From an uncultured Bacteroidales bacterium (GTDB taxonomy: Bacteria; Bacteroidota; Bacteroidia; Bacteroidales; Paludibacteraceae): a stretch of DNA of 64,000 bases. The stretch spans positions 62,001 to 126,000 of the forward strand of contig CALUOH010000009.1 of assembly GCA_944322025.1 (NCBI GenBank), written 5' to 3'. Below the pieces are notes generated by a model. The model saw nothing but the letters and a program-made list of their open reading frames with translations. It had not been told where the DNA came from and did not search any database. Positions 45,095 through 54,105 of this stretch are shown here, one piece after another (position 1 is the first letter of the stretch; the number at the start of each line of letters is the position of its first letter). The translations under genes and the position numbers were made by a program.

Positions 45095-48040
45095 ATGAAA
45101 AGGTTAGCTTACCTGTTACTTTTCTTTTTGAGCTTCGGCATGAGTGCGGAGGCAGTGCCGGCATACCCGGGCGTTGTCGAGGTGCAACAGCCTGACGGGA
45201 GTGTGCTGGAGGTGCAGACATTCGGCGATGAGTATTTCTCATATACAATTACAGTGGACGGCTATCTCGTGACTGAGGGAGCGGACGGCTTTCTGGAGTA
45301 TGCGGAGCTGGACGGAGAGCGCATAGTGCCGACAGGCGTGAAGGCTAAGGCGGAGGCTATGCGCGGCGCGGCGGACTATGCCGTGCTGAGCCGTGTGCCG
45401 AAGGGCGAGGCTCTGAGGGGGAGGATGATGCCGGTGATGAACCGTGTGCGTGCCGCCGCACCCACAAGCTATCCGCAGACGGCGCGCTATCCGCTGCAAG
45501 GAGAGCCGAAGAGCCTTGTGATATTAGTGAATTTCTCGGATGTGTCGTTCGTCACTCCCAATCCGCAGGCTGCGTTTGAGGATATGCTCAATACGCCGGG
45601 GTACAGCGGGAACGGGGCGACAAGCTCGGCAAGGGACTATTTCATTGCGGCCTCGGACAGCGTGTTTGCACCGAACTTCGTGGTCATTGGTCCATATACG
45701 CTGGACAACCCGTGCGAGTATTACGGGGGTGACAGCCCGCGTCAGGATGCCAACGCAAGCAGGATGATAACGGATGCCTGCTCGAAGGCGTATAATGCGG
45801 GGGTGGACCTGACGGAGTTCGATACGGACAATGACGGGCGGATAGACAATGTGTTTGTCTATTATGCGGGGCATAACCAAGCGGAGGGTGGCGGCTTGAA
45901 TGACCATACGGTGTGGCCTCACCGCTCGCGGATATCTAATTCGCCGGAGTATGTGTATGAGAACGGTGAGAGCGTTGTGGTGTATGACTATTCGTGCACG
46001 TCGGAGCTGAAAGGACGTACGGGTAGGAGCATGTGCGGTATAGGGACATTCTGCCACGAGTTCGGACATGTGCTTGGGCTGCCAGACCTGTATGATACGG
46101 ATTATTCGGGGCATACGACGCTTGGCAGCTGGGACATAATGGACAACGGCTCGTACAACAACGACGGGCGCACGCCGCCGACATATTCGGCGTATGAGCG
46201 TTTCTTCCTCGGATGGCTGACACCGGAGGTGATGGAGCCGGGGAGGTATGAGCTTGAGCCTCTGATAGAGTCGAACAGGGCGTTTATCGTGTCGCTGACG
46301 GAGCATAACCTGAGCGGCCAGAACCCAAGCCCGACGGAGTTTTTCATGATAGAGAACAGGCAGCGGGTGGGGCTGGACGAGTATGCCCTGCCGGGCGAGG
46401 GGCTTTTGGTGGAGCATATACGCTTTATGCCGACACGGTGGAACAACAATACGGTGAACAATGACCCGAACGATATGGGTGTCACGATAGTACGGGCTGA
46501 CGGCACGACATCGAACCTCGCAGGGGACACGTATCCGGGGTCGAAGGACGTGCATTCGTGCTATTTCACGCTGCGTGACGGAACGGAGATAAGGACACCG
46601 CTGACGTCAATCCTGGAGGACGGGACTACCGTATCGTTCCAGTTCGCGGGGGGCGGGGAGAATGACCCGAATATAGAGATAGTGAACGCGCCGGAGCGGT
46701 TCGAGAGCTATCCAGACTCGGCTTCGGCAGTGCAGGTGATGGAGATAGGGGGAAGAAAGCTGCCATCGTCAGTGACTCTCAGGGCGAAGAGATTTTCAGA
46801 TTTTTATTTCAGGCCGGCGGGCAGCGACGAGGAGTTCAGCCACAGCCTGACGCTATATCCGGACGAGGAGGACTCGTTGCTCTATGCACAGGTGGAGGTG
46901 TATATGCAGACAGACATACAGACGTATGGCGATGTACTTACTACAACGTTTACGGCAGAGTGCGACTCGAACAGTCTGATTGCCGCACAGGTGCAGGTGG
47001 AGATGGTGACGCGCAGGCCAGTGTATGTGGTGCCGCCGGTGGCCAATGAGGCATCGGGTGTGTCGCCCTATTCATATCTTGCTTCGTGGAACGAGGTGGA
47101 GGATGCTACGCGCTACTATCTGACATGTTACAAGATAACGGAGACTCCGGGGCAGCTGCAAACGGACTTTACGGGCTTTGAAGAGGCTGCTCCGATAGAC
47201 TGGACAGCCACGTTCAACACAGTGTCGACCACACACTCAGCATCGGGCGATGCGGCGTATTTCACGAATGTGGCAGACACGTTAGTGAGCGAGAGGTATA
47301 TAATACCGGTGGACAGCATCTCGTACTGGATGAGGCCGAACAATGTGGAGAATGCGATGTTCATAGTGGAGGGGCGACAGGGAGACAGCGAGTGGGTCAC
47401 ACTTGTGAAGCATGAGGTGACAACGACCACGATGGGCGGCGTGTCGGGCTGCGGCACGGGCGGCGCGTATGACCAGTTCCGCATGTACTATGTGCCTGCG
47501 ACAGCCCCGCGCGGCGGAGTGGCGTTTGACAACTTCACCGTGCACAGCAGTCAAAGCCTCGACTATGTGCTGCGCAGGGAGCCGGTGGAGGCGGTGGACG
47601 GCACATATCTGACAGTGGGCAACCTCGAAGCGAACACTGAGTACACTTATGCGGTGCAGGCCTCAGACCTGAGGTATAACGATATGACCGGGGGAGTGCT
47701 CTACGAGAATATCACGGACTACTCGAATGCGATTGCTGTCCGGACATTGGAGACGGGGATACCTGAGGACCTGAAACCGAAGCACCGGGAGAGGTGGCTC
47801 TCCGTGCTGATGCGCGCGGACGGGTCGGGCTATACGGCATACGTTCCGGAGGTGCTTGACGGCTACTGCCTGTATATCTTCAATGTGAGCGGCATGATGG
47901 TGGCGAAGCTGCCGGTTACATCTAATGAAGTGCAGATACCGAGACTGACTAACGGGCAGATTTATATATTGAAATACTCACCGGAGAACGATGTGAGGCG
48001 GAGAGACAAGTACGCCAAGCTGTTCTATAATATCCGGTGA
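45095..48040 (+). CDS. Secreted M6 family zinc metalloprotease
   Basis: A 981-aa exported protease. The signal peptide MKRLAYLLLFFLSFGMSAEA is followed by a propeptide-like region. The M6 (immune inhibitor A-like) catalytic domain then has LVILVNFSD, DFDTDNDGRID-type metal loops (EFDTDNDGRIDNVFVYY) and the zinc motif CHEFGHVLGLPDLYD. C-terminal beta domains include a fibronectin III-like region (YSYLASWNEVEDATRYYLTC). The last ~70 residues (YCLYIFNVSGMMVAKLPV, LTNGQIYILKYS) look like a diverged T9SS type A sorting domain with an atypical basic tail. It lies downstream of the SusCD operon but behind its own repeat-borne promoter. Confidence 0.9.
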   Translation: MKRLAYLLLFFLSFGMSAEAVPAYPGVVEVQQPDGSVLEVQTFGDEYFSYTITVDGYLVTEGADGFLEYAELDGERIVPTGVKAKAEAMRGAADYAVLSRVPKGEALRGRMMPVMNRVRAAAPTSYPQTARYPLQGEPKSLVILVNFSDVSFVTPNPQAAFEDMLNTPGYSGNGATSSARDYFIAASDSVFAPNFVVIGPYTLDNPCEYYGGDSPRQDANASRMITDACSKAYNAGVDLTEFDTDNDGRIDNVFVYYAGHNQAEGGGLNDHTVWPHRSRISNSPEYVYENGESVVVYDYSCTSELKGRTGRSMCGIGTFCHEFGHVLGLPDLYDTDYSGHTTLGSWDIMDNGSYNNDGRTPPTYSAYERFFLGWLTPEVMEPGRYELEPLIESNRAFIVSLTEHNLSGQNPSPTEFFMIENRQRVGLDEYALPGEGLLVEHIRFMPTRWNNNTVNNDPNDMGVTIVRADGTTSNLAGDTYPGSKDVHSCYFTLRDGTEIRTPLTSILEDGTTVSFQFAGGGENDPNIEIVNAPERFESYPDSASAVQVMEIGGRKLPSSVTLRAKRFSDFYFRPAGSDEEFSHSLTLYPDEEDSLLYAQVEVYMQTDIQTYGDVLTTTFTAECDSNSLIAAQVQVEMVTRRPVYVVPPVANEASGVSPYSYLASWNEVEDATRYYLTCYKITETPGQLQTDFTGFEEAAPIDWTATFNTVSTTHSASGDAAYFTNVADTLVSERYIIPVDSISYWMRPNNVENAMFIVEGRQGDSEWVTLVKHEVTTTTMGGVSGCGTGGAYDQFRMYYVPATAPRGGVAFDNFTVHSSQSLDYVLRREPVEAVDGTYLTVGNLEANTEYTYAVQASDLRYNDMTGGVLYENITDYSNAIAVRTLETGIPEDLKPKHRERWLSVLMRADGSGYTAYVPEVLDGYCLYIFNVSGMMVAKLPVTSNEVQIPRLTNGQIYILKYSPENDVRRRDKYAKLFYNIR

Positions 48041-48077
48041 GAAGCGGGATAGTACAGGTGGGCAGTTTTTGTGAGGG

Positions 48078-48111
48078 AGTCCGGTCATGTGGGGGCATGG
48101 CCGGGCTTTTT
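48078..48111 (+). terminator. Terminator after the M6 protease gene
   Basis: An imperfect stem, GTCCGGTCATG with CATGGCCGGGC across a GGGGG-containing loop, ends in TTTTT at 48107-48111. Confidence 0.75.
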
Positions 48112-48239
48112 GTATGCGGGGGAGTGCGGGGAGTGTTGTGTTTGAGTTTTTTGTTGTAACTTTGCAGACGGGCAGCGCACTACTCCATGCGTCGGCATGA
48201 CGTGTGCCACGGGGAGGGGGGGGCTGCACGGAGAAAGGC

Positions 48240-48611
48240 ATGAAGCACAGGCTATTGTTCTGCATAATATCAGTCCTGATGGTGGGCGCGGACGTCGCCG
48301 CCACGGGAGGAGTGCGCTCAGGCGGTTTCGGTTCGGCGGGGCATGAGGTGACCTGTGCGGAGCATACACGCATGACGGCGGCAGACAAGACGGCGAGCGA
48401 CGGGGCGCGGTGCATCACGGCATCGCGGAGCGACGAGGCCATCAATGTGTACAGCCGCTATTCGGTGGAATGCCTTTCGGAATACCATTCGGACGAGTAT
48501 GCCCTCTATGTCAGGTGGAGGCATGAGGCTGCGGAGTGCGGCAGCGTGCATTTCTACAATACGGGAGAGAACCGGCTGCGCATGACTACGGATGAGGGGC
48601 TGCCTCACTGA
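48240..48611 (+). CDS. Small putative secreted protein, unrecognised
   Basis: A 123-aa reading frame of uncertain reality. From ATG 48240 the product [20 protein letters not shown] looks like a signal peptide; the mature part is short, polar and has no recognised domain ([20 protein letters not shown] is the most protein-like stretch). A TAACTTTG element at about 48155-48162 could be its promoter. It is followed by secA after 98 bases. Codon use is similar to that of the neighbours. It may be a lineage-specific secreted peptide or a spurious frame. Confidence 0.45.
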   Translation: MKHRLLFCIISVLMVGADVAATGGVRSGGFGSAGHEVTCAEHTRMTAADKTASDGARCITASRSDEAINVYSRYSVECLSEYHSDEYALYVRWRHEAAECGSVHFYNTGENRLRMTTDEGLPH

Positions 48612-48709
48612 CTTACCATTTTTCTTCTATCCCGCGTGCCGCCAAGGCAGAGAGGTACGCGGAGAGTGTACTGCCACAATATCCGAGAAATAACGAAAAC
48701 AACTGTATA

Positions 48710-51700
48710 ATGGGATTTAATGAGATTCTTACCAAGCTGTTTGGTAACAAGTCGCAACGCGACATGAAAGAGGTTTCGCCGATAGTCGGCAAAATAAAGG
48801 CGTTTGACCTTACGCCACTGAGCCACGATGCGCTGCGTGCACGTACTCAGGAGATACGCGCCGATATCCAAGGCAGGGTGGCCGAGGAGCGCGCTAAAGT
48901 GAAGGAGCTCAAAGGGAGCGTGGAACAGACCGACCTGAACGAGAGGGAGAAGATTTACAACGAGATAGACAAGCTGGAGAAGCAGATACTCGACAAGCTG
49001 GAGACGGCACTTGACGAGAACCTGCCGGAGGTCTTCGCCATCGTGAAGGAGACGGCCAGACGCTTCGCCGAGAATGACACGATAGAGGTGACGGCAACGG
49101 AGTTTGACCGCGACCTTGCAGCGAAGCATGATTTTGTGGAGATAGAGGGCGACAAGGCGATATACCACAACGAGTGGGAGGCCGGAGGCAACATGCACAA
49201 GTGGGACATGGTGCACTACGACGTGCAGCTCATAGGCGGCTATGTGCTGCACAAGGGGAAGATAGCCGAGATGGCTACCGGTGAGGGTAAGACGCTTGTT
49301 GCCACGCTGCCGGTGTTCCTCAACGCGCTGACAGGCAACGGAGTGCATGTGGTGACGGTGAACGACTACCTTTCGAAGCGTGACTCGGAGTGGATGGGGC
49401 CAATCTATATGTTCCACGGGCTGAGCGTGGACTGCATAGACAAGTACAGGCCTAATTCGGACGAGAGACGGAAGGCGTACAACGCCGACATCACGTTCGG
49501 TACGAACAACGAGTTCGGTTTCGACTATCTGAGAGACAACATGGCCACGTCGCCGCTGGATCTCGTGCAGCGTTCGCACAACTTTGCGATAGTCGATGAG
49601 GTGGACTCGGTGCTCATAGACGATGCGCGTACGCCGCTCATCATCTCGGGTCCAGTGCCGAAAGGCGAGGATCAGCTGTTTGACGAGTACAGGCCGAGAG
49701 TGGAATCGCTCGTCAAGCTACAGAGTAACATGGCGACGCAGCTGTTGGCCGAGGCGCGTGCGAAACTCGCATCGGATGACAAGAAGGTACAGGAGGAGGG
49801 TGCGCTGGCACTGTTCCGCTCGTACAAGGCGATGCCGAAGAACAAGCCGCTCATCAAGTTCCTCTCTGAGCCGGGCATAAAGCAGCAGCTCATCAGGACG
49901 GAGGAGTTCTATATGCAGGAGAATAACAAGAATATGCATATAGCCACAGACCCGCTCTATTTCGTCATCGATGAGAAGAACAACACGATAGACCTGACGG
50001 ACAAGGGCATAGACACTATGACCGGCACGACAGAAGACCCGACATTCTTCGTGCTGCCGGACATGGGCGCGGAGATAGCGGAGATAGAGAAGATGCAGCT
50101 TTCCGCCGAAGAGAAGCAGGCGAAGAAAGACGAGCTGCTGCAGGACTACGCCGTGAAGTCAGAGCGCGTACATACAGTGAACCAGTTGCTTAAAGCATAT
50201 ACGCTCTTCTTTAAGGATGACCAGTATGTGGTGATAGACAACAAGGTGATGATTGTCGATGAGCAGACGGGGCGTATCATGGAGGGCCGCCGCTATTCCG
50301 ACGGGCTACATCAGGCCATCGAAGCCAAGGAGCATGTGAAGGTGGAGGCAGCCACGCAGACATTCGCCACTATCACGCTCCAGAACTATTTCCGTATGTA
50401 CCACAAGCTTTCCGGCATGACCGGTACGGCAGAGACCGAGGCGGGCGAGTTCTGGGACATCTACAAGCTTGATGTGGTTGTCATTCCGACGAACAAGCCT
50501 GTGATAAGGATAGACATGGATGACCGCGTGTACAAGACCAAGAGGGAGAAGTACAATGCCGTCATAGAGGAGATAGTGAACATGGTGAGCCAAGGACGGC
50601 CGGTACTCGTCGGCACAACGTCTGTTGAGATTTCGGAACTGCTTTCGAGGATGCTCACCATGAGGAAGATAAAGCACAATGTGCTGAACGCCAAGCTGCA
50701 TCAGAAGGAGGCGGACATAGTGGCCGAGGCAGGAAGGGCAGGAACGGTCACGATAGCTACAAACATGGCCGGCCGTGGTACGGATATCAAGCTCACTCCA
50801 GAGGTGCGAGAGGCGGGCGGTCTAGCCATAATAGGTACGGAGAGGCATGAGAGCCGCCGTGTCGACCGTCAGTTGCGCGGACGTGCCGGCCGTCAGGGAG
50901 ACCCGGGTTCGTCGGTATTCTATGTGTCGCTTGAAGACGACCTTATGCGTCTGTTCGGCTCGGAGAGAATATCCAATGTGATGGACAAACTCGGCTTCGA
51001 GGAGGGCGAGATGATAGAGCACTCCATGATTTCAAAATCAATAGAGCGTGCACAGAAAAAGGTGGAGGAGAACAACTTCGGCATCCGCAAGAGGCTGCTT
51101 GAGTATGACGATGTGATGAACTCGCAGCGTACCGTGATATACAATAAACGGCGCCATGCGCTTATGGGCGAGAGGATAGGCGTGGACATAGTGAACACGC
51201 TATACGACACGGCGGAGGCAATAGTGGCAAACAATTATCAGGCACTCGACTATGAGGGGTTGAAGTTTGACTTCATGTCAACGTTCGCCATGGAAGTGCC
51301 TATAACGGAGGATGAGTTCAAGTCATCGCGTGCGGACAAGCTTGTCGAGAAGTTGACGGATGCGGTGTTTGAAAACTTCAAGAGGAAGATGGACAAGATG
51401 GCCGAGGTGGCCAACCCCGTCATCAAGCAGGTGTATGAAAATCAGGGTCATCAGTATGAGCGTATTCTGATACCGATTACCGACGGCAAGAGGATTTACA
51501 ATGTGCCTGTCAATCTGAAAGATGCGTACGAATCCGAATCAAAGGAGGTGGTCAAGGCATTCGAGAAGGCGATACTGCTCCATACGATTGACGAGGGATG
51601 GAAGGAGAACTTGCGTGAACTCGACGAGTTGCGCCACTCCGTACAGAACGCCACATACGAGCAGAAAGACCCGTTGCTTATCTATAAACTGGAGTCGTTC

Positions 51701-52000
51701 AACCTCTTCAAGAAGATGGTGGAGGAGAGCAACCGCAAGATAACGTCGGTGCTAATGCGTGCGCAGATACCTGTGCGTGAGCCGGATGAGGTGCGTCAGG
51801 CGCAGGAGCAGAGGCGGCAGGACTACAGCCGTTACAGCACAGGCCGTGCAGGAGTCGGGGCGGCATCGGCGGCAAAGCGCGACACACGCGAACAACAGGT
51901 GACCCAGCCCATACATGTGGAGAAGACCGTGGGGCGCAACGACCCCTGCCCATGCGGCAGCGGCAAGAAGTATAAGAACTGCCACGGGAAGAATGCGTGA
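48710..52000 (+). CDS. secA: Preprotein translocase ATPase SecA
   Basis: SecA drives post-translational export of signal-peptide proteins through SecYEG. The 1096-aa protein has Walker A in [20 protein letters not shown] and Walker B/DEAD-like [19 protein letters not shown]. The preprotein cross-linking domain and the second nucleotide-binding fold follow ([32 protein letters not shown]). The C-terminal zinc domain is [19 protein letters not shown]. It is longer than the E. coli protein because of insertions common in Bacteroidetes. It is monocistronic with its own terminator. Confidence 0.98.
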   Translation: MGFNEILTKLFGNKSQRDMKEVSPIVGKIKAFDLTPLSHDALRARTQEIRADIQGRVAEERAKVKELKGSVEQTDLNEREKIYNEIDKLEKQILDKLETALDENLPEVFAIVKETARRFAENDTIEVTATEFDRDLAAKHDFVEIEGDKAIYHNEWEAGGNMHKWDMVHYDVQLIGGYVLHKGKIAEMATGEGKTLVATLPVFLNALTGNGVHVVTVNDYLSKRDSEWMGPIYMFHGLSVDCIDKYRPNSDERRKAYNADITFGTNNEFGFDYLRDNMATSPLDLVQRSHNFAIVDEVDSVLIDDARTPLIISGPVPKGEDQLFDEYRPRVESLVKLQSNMATQLLAEARAKLASDDKKVQEEGALALFRSYKAMPKNKPLIKFLSEPGIKQQLIRTEEFYMQENNKNMHIATDPLYFVIDEKNNTIDLTDKGIDTMTGTTEDPTFFVLPDMGAEIAEIEKMQLSAEEKQAKKDELLQDYAVKSERVHTVNQLLKAYTLFFKDDQYVVIDNKVMIVDEQTGRIMEGRRYSDGLHQAIEAKEHVKVEAATQTFATITLQNYFRMYHKLSGMTGTAETEAGEFWDIYKLDVVVIPTNKPVIRIDMDDRVYKTKREKYNAVIEEIVNMVSQGRPVLVGTTSVEISELLSRMLTMRKIKHNVLNAKLHQKEADIVAEAGRAGTVTIATNMAGRGTDIKLTPEVREAGGLAIIGTERHESRRVDRQLRGRAGRQGDPGSSVFYVSLEDDLMRLFGSERISNVMDKLGFEEGEMIEHSMISKSIERAQKKVEENNFGIRKRLLEYDDVMNSQRTVIYNKRRHALMGERIGVDIVNTLYDTAEAIVANNYQALDYEGLKFDFMSTFAMEVPITEDEFKSSRADKLVEKLTDAVFENFKRKMDKMAEVANPVIKQVYENQGHQYERILIPITDGKRIYNVPVNLKDAYESESKEVVKAFEKAILLHTIDEGWKENLRELDELRHSVQNATYEQKDPLLIYKLESFNLFKKMVEESNRKITSVLMRAQIPVREPDEVRQAQEQRRQDYSRYSTGRAGVGAASAAKRDTREQQVTQPIHVEKTVGRNDPCPCGSGKKYKNCHGKNA

Positions 52001-52022
52001 CGCTGAATGGTTGATATAATTA

Positions 52023-52067
52023 CATGGCAGTCAGGTCATCACGTATGGCTTGGCTGCCATGTTTTTC
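52023..52067 (+). terminator. Terminator after secA
   Basis: CATGGCAG (52023-52030) pairs with CTGCCATG (52054-52061) across a long loop and is followed by TTTTTC. Confidence 0.75.
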
Positions 52068-52101
52068 AGTTTCATATTACATAATAATCAAATAATCAGA
52101 T

Positions 52102-52563
52102 ATGGAAGAACCAATATTGAATGAGCATAACAAGCAGGAGTATCCGCCTATGCACACGGCGGAGCATGTGCTGAACCAGACCATGGTACGGATGTTCGGC
52201 TGTCCGAGGTCAAGAAATGCGCATATAGAGCGCAAGAAGAGTAAGTGCGACTATCTGCTTGACGTTGAGCCCACGGCAGAGCAGGTGGCCGAGGTGGAGA
52301 GGAGGGTGAATGAGGTTCTGGCGGCGGGGATGCCTGTGACGGTGGAGTTTATGCCACGGGATGAGGCTGCTGGGATAGTAGACCTGTCCAAGCTGCCTGC
52401 CGATGCGTCGGAGACGTTGCGCATAGTGCGCGTTGGGGATTATGACGCGTGTGCGTGCATAGGGGCGCATGTGGAGAATACCAGTGAGGTGGGCCGCTTC
52501 AAAATAGCGTCACATTCGTATGAGAACGGCGTGTGGCGGGTGAGGTTCAAGCTGGAAGAGTAG
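52102..52563 (+). CDS. AlaX-like alanyl-tRNA editing domain protein
   Basis: A 153-aa stand-alone tRNA synthetase second-additional-domain (tRNA_SAD) protein. The zinc-binding signature is visible as HTAEHVLN (HxxxH) near the N-terminus and CACIGAHVENTSEVG (CxxxH) near the C-terminus. Such proteins hydrolyse mischarged tRNA, usually Ser- or Gly-tRNA(Ala). The protein is shorter than AlaX-M and lacks the N-terminal beta barrel. It stands alone between secA and hsp20. Substrate specificity cannot be read from the sequence. Confidence 0.82.
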   Translation: MEEPILNEHNKQEYPPMHTAEHVLNQTMVRMFGCPRSRNAHIERKKSKCDYLLDVEPTAEQVAEVERRVNEVLAAGMPVTVEFMPRDEAAGIVDLSKLPADASETLRIVRVGDYDACACIGAHVENTSEVGRFKIASHSYENGVWRVRFKLEE

Positions 52564-52838
52564 ACGCCTTTCAATGCCATCTTGACATTTTGTCATGAAT
52601 ATTCGGATTTTATTGTGTCAAAATGGCTGATAGATAAGAGAGTGGAAGATAATATTACGGGCGTAGTATGGTTTTGATTTATAGGTTGTTATGTTCTGAA
52701 TGACGGAATTCTACTTTGGTCGTGCGTTGTTTGGCACTCAGTTTGCAGTTTATTTAGTGCAGCCGCGAAGCTGAGAGGCAGGTCGGATGCGGGATAAATC
52801 AAGAATGTAAACAACAAAAATAAATGGAGGACAAAATT

Positions 52839-53270
52839 ATGACTACATTAGTAAGAAGAAATCAGAACTGGTTGCCGTCAATCTTCAATGATTTGTTTGA
52901 CAGCGATTTTATGGGACGCTCGAACTTTTCAGCTCCTGCAATCAATGTGAAGGAGACCGAGACTGAATATAAGGTCGAAGTGGCAGCTCCGGGCATGACA
53001 AAAGACGATTTCGATGTGCGTATAGATGAGGACAACAACCTCGTTATCAGCCTTGAGAAGAAAGAAGAGAAGAAGGAGGACAAGAAAGAGGAGCGTTATC
53101 TGCGCCGTGAGTTCTCATACTCTTCATTCCAGCAGACACTGATATTGCCTGACGATGTGGATAAGGACAAGATAGCCGCTACGGTTGAGCACGGTGTGCT
53201 TCATGTGACTCTGCCGAAGTTCACAGTTGAGCAGATTAAGAAGGCTCAGCGGATGATTGAAATCAAGTAA
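52839..53270 (+). CDS. Hsp20/alpha-crystallin family small heat shock protein
   Basis: A 143-aa ATP-independent chaperone. Start 52839 (MTTLVRRNQNWLPSIFNDLF) is chosen because GGAGG (52826-52830) sits 8 bases before it and would overlap an in-frame ATG at 52824. The alpha-crystallin domain runs from about residue 35 (PAINVKETETEYKVEVAAPG) with VEHGVLHVTLPK near its end. The C-terminal IEIK provides the I-x-I oligomerisation motif. An upstream gap of about 275 bases shows no clear TAnnTTTG promoter, which may mean alternative heat-shock control. A strong terminator follows. Confidence 0.94.
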   Translation: MTTLVRRNQNWLPSIFNDLFDSDFMGRSNFSAPAINVKETETEYKVEVAAPGMTKDDFDVRIDEDNNLVISLEKKEEKKEDKKEERYLRREFSYSSFQQTLILPDDVDKDKIAATVEHGVLHVTLPKFTVEQIKKAQRMIEIK

Positions 53271-53306
53271 GTGTTGAGTGTGTTTTCTCATAGATAATGT
53301 AGATAT

Positions 53307-53347
53307 GCGGCACGGCCTGATGAAGGTCGTGCCGCTTTTTTTGTTGT
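53307..53347 (+). terminator. Intrinsic terminator after hsp20
   Basis: GCGGCACGGCC (53307-53317) pairs with GGTCGTGCCGC (53325-53335), one mismatch and a 7-base loop, followed by a run of T residues. Confidence 0.92.
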
Positions 53348-53512
53348 GTGGAATATGAGCTTTCAATTTATTTTTTGAGGCCTCTGCAAAACACGTGGTA
53401 ATTTTGCCATCACCGAAAGTCAAGTTTCAACCTCAGTCACAAGAGACATACATATAATGGTTAGGTTTGTGGAAGGTATTTACGATGTCTGAAAAATAGT
53501 GCGGGGATTGTG

Positions 53513-53543
53513 TTGTTTGTTTGTAAGGTATTTGTTACCTTTG
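53513..53543 (+). promoter_or_regulatory. Bacteroidetes-type promoter upstream of the NERD-helicase operon
   Basis: TTG at 53513-53515, a 20-base spacer and TACCTTTG at 53536-53543. It would produce a leader of about 560 bases before the first gene at 54106. Confidence 0.75.
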
Positions 53544-53645
53544 CCATGGAAAGATGGTGCGAACCGGACGTGAGGGCGGCAAATGGGTTTGGCCGCCTCC
53601 GGGTCATGTTTCCGCTGTCTTTTCCGGCTGAGACAGGATGCGGAG
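53536..53645 (+). repeat. Degenerate family B repeat (B6) in the operon leader
   Basis: TACCTTTG is followed by a small hairpin (CTTTGCCATGGAAAG). Next is a second hairpin GGCGGC/GCCGCC around AAATGGGTTTG (about 53576-53598). Then CTGTCTTTTCCGGCTGAGACAGGATGCGG starts at 53615: a diverged copy of the hairpin-1/foot CTATCTTTG...AGATAGGATGCGG. Order and foot match family B, sequence less so. Confidence 0.55.
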
Positions 53646-53781
53646 GGCGCGACGGCTGCCTATCGAGAGGTGGGTGTGCTGCGCCTGATGCGGCTGTCTG
53701 GGCGATGATACCTCACGCCGAGCCACCACGTGTGGAGGCTGACGGGAGGGGAACATATACATAAAAAAGGCGTTTACTGAC

Positions 53782-53843
53782 GCTTTGATTTTGACATTCT
53801 AAGAATCTCGCAAATTCTTTAAACTGTTCGTCAAAGACAAAGC
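53782..53843 (+). other. Nested inverted repeat in the leader of the NERD-helicase operon
   Basis: GCTTTGATTTTGAC (53782-53795) can pair with GTCAAAGACAAAGC (53830-53843) with two mismatches. Inside it AAGAAT (53801-53806) pairs with ATTCTT (53814-53819). No T tract follows. It may be a structured leader element or a trace of an integration boundary. No tRNA or direct repeat was seen here. Confidence 0.4.
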
Positions 53844-54105
53844 AACGGGAACGCCCCAAGGGGTGTATTATATACGTCCTCTGCCTCGCGCCGTATCCTG
53901 AGGGGTGCGGTGCGGGGAAAGGTATATTATATTACATCGGCGTGGGGCTTTCGGCGTTGCTCGTTCCGACGGACAGGGCAATGCGAGAGCCTTTAGAATG
54001 TGGGGCGAGCGACAGTGTCGGCTCCACGTTCTTTTTTGTGTATGCGGAAGAAACTATAAATGTATTTCTGCCAAGGAAGCCAGCAGATGTGCACCTTCGT
54101 TTTTT

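Noticed and set aside
53510-53764. Possible 84-aa gene downstream of the 53513 promoter
   Set aside because: The sequence is occupied by a degenerate family B repeat. The product has no protein-like pattern, and its ATG at 53546 would be almost at the transcription start.
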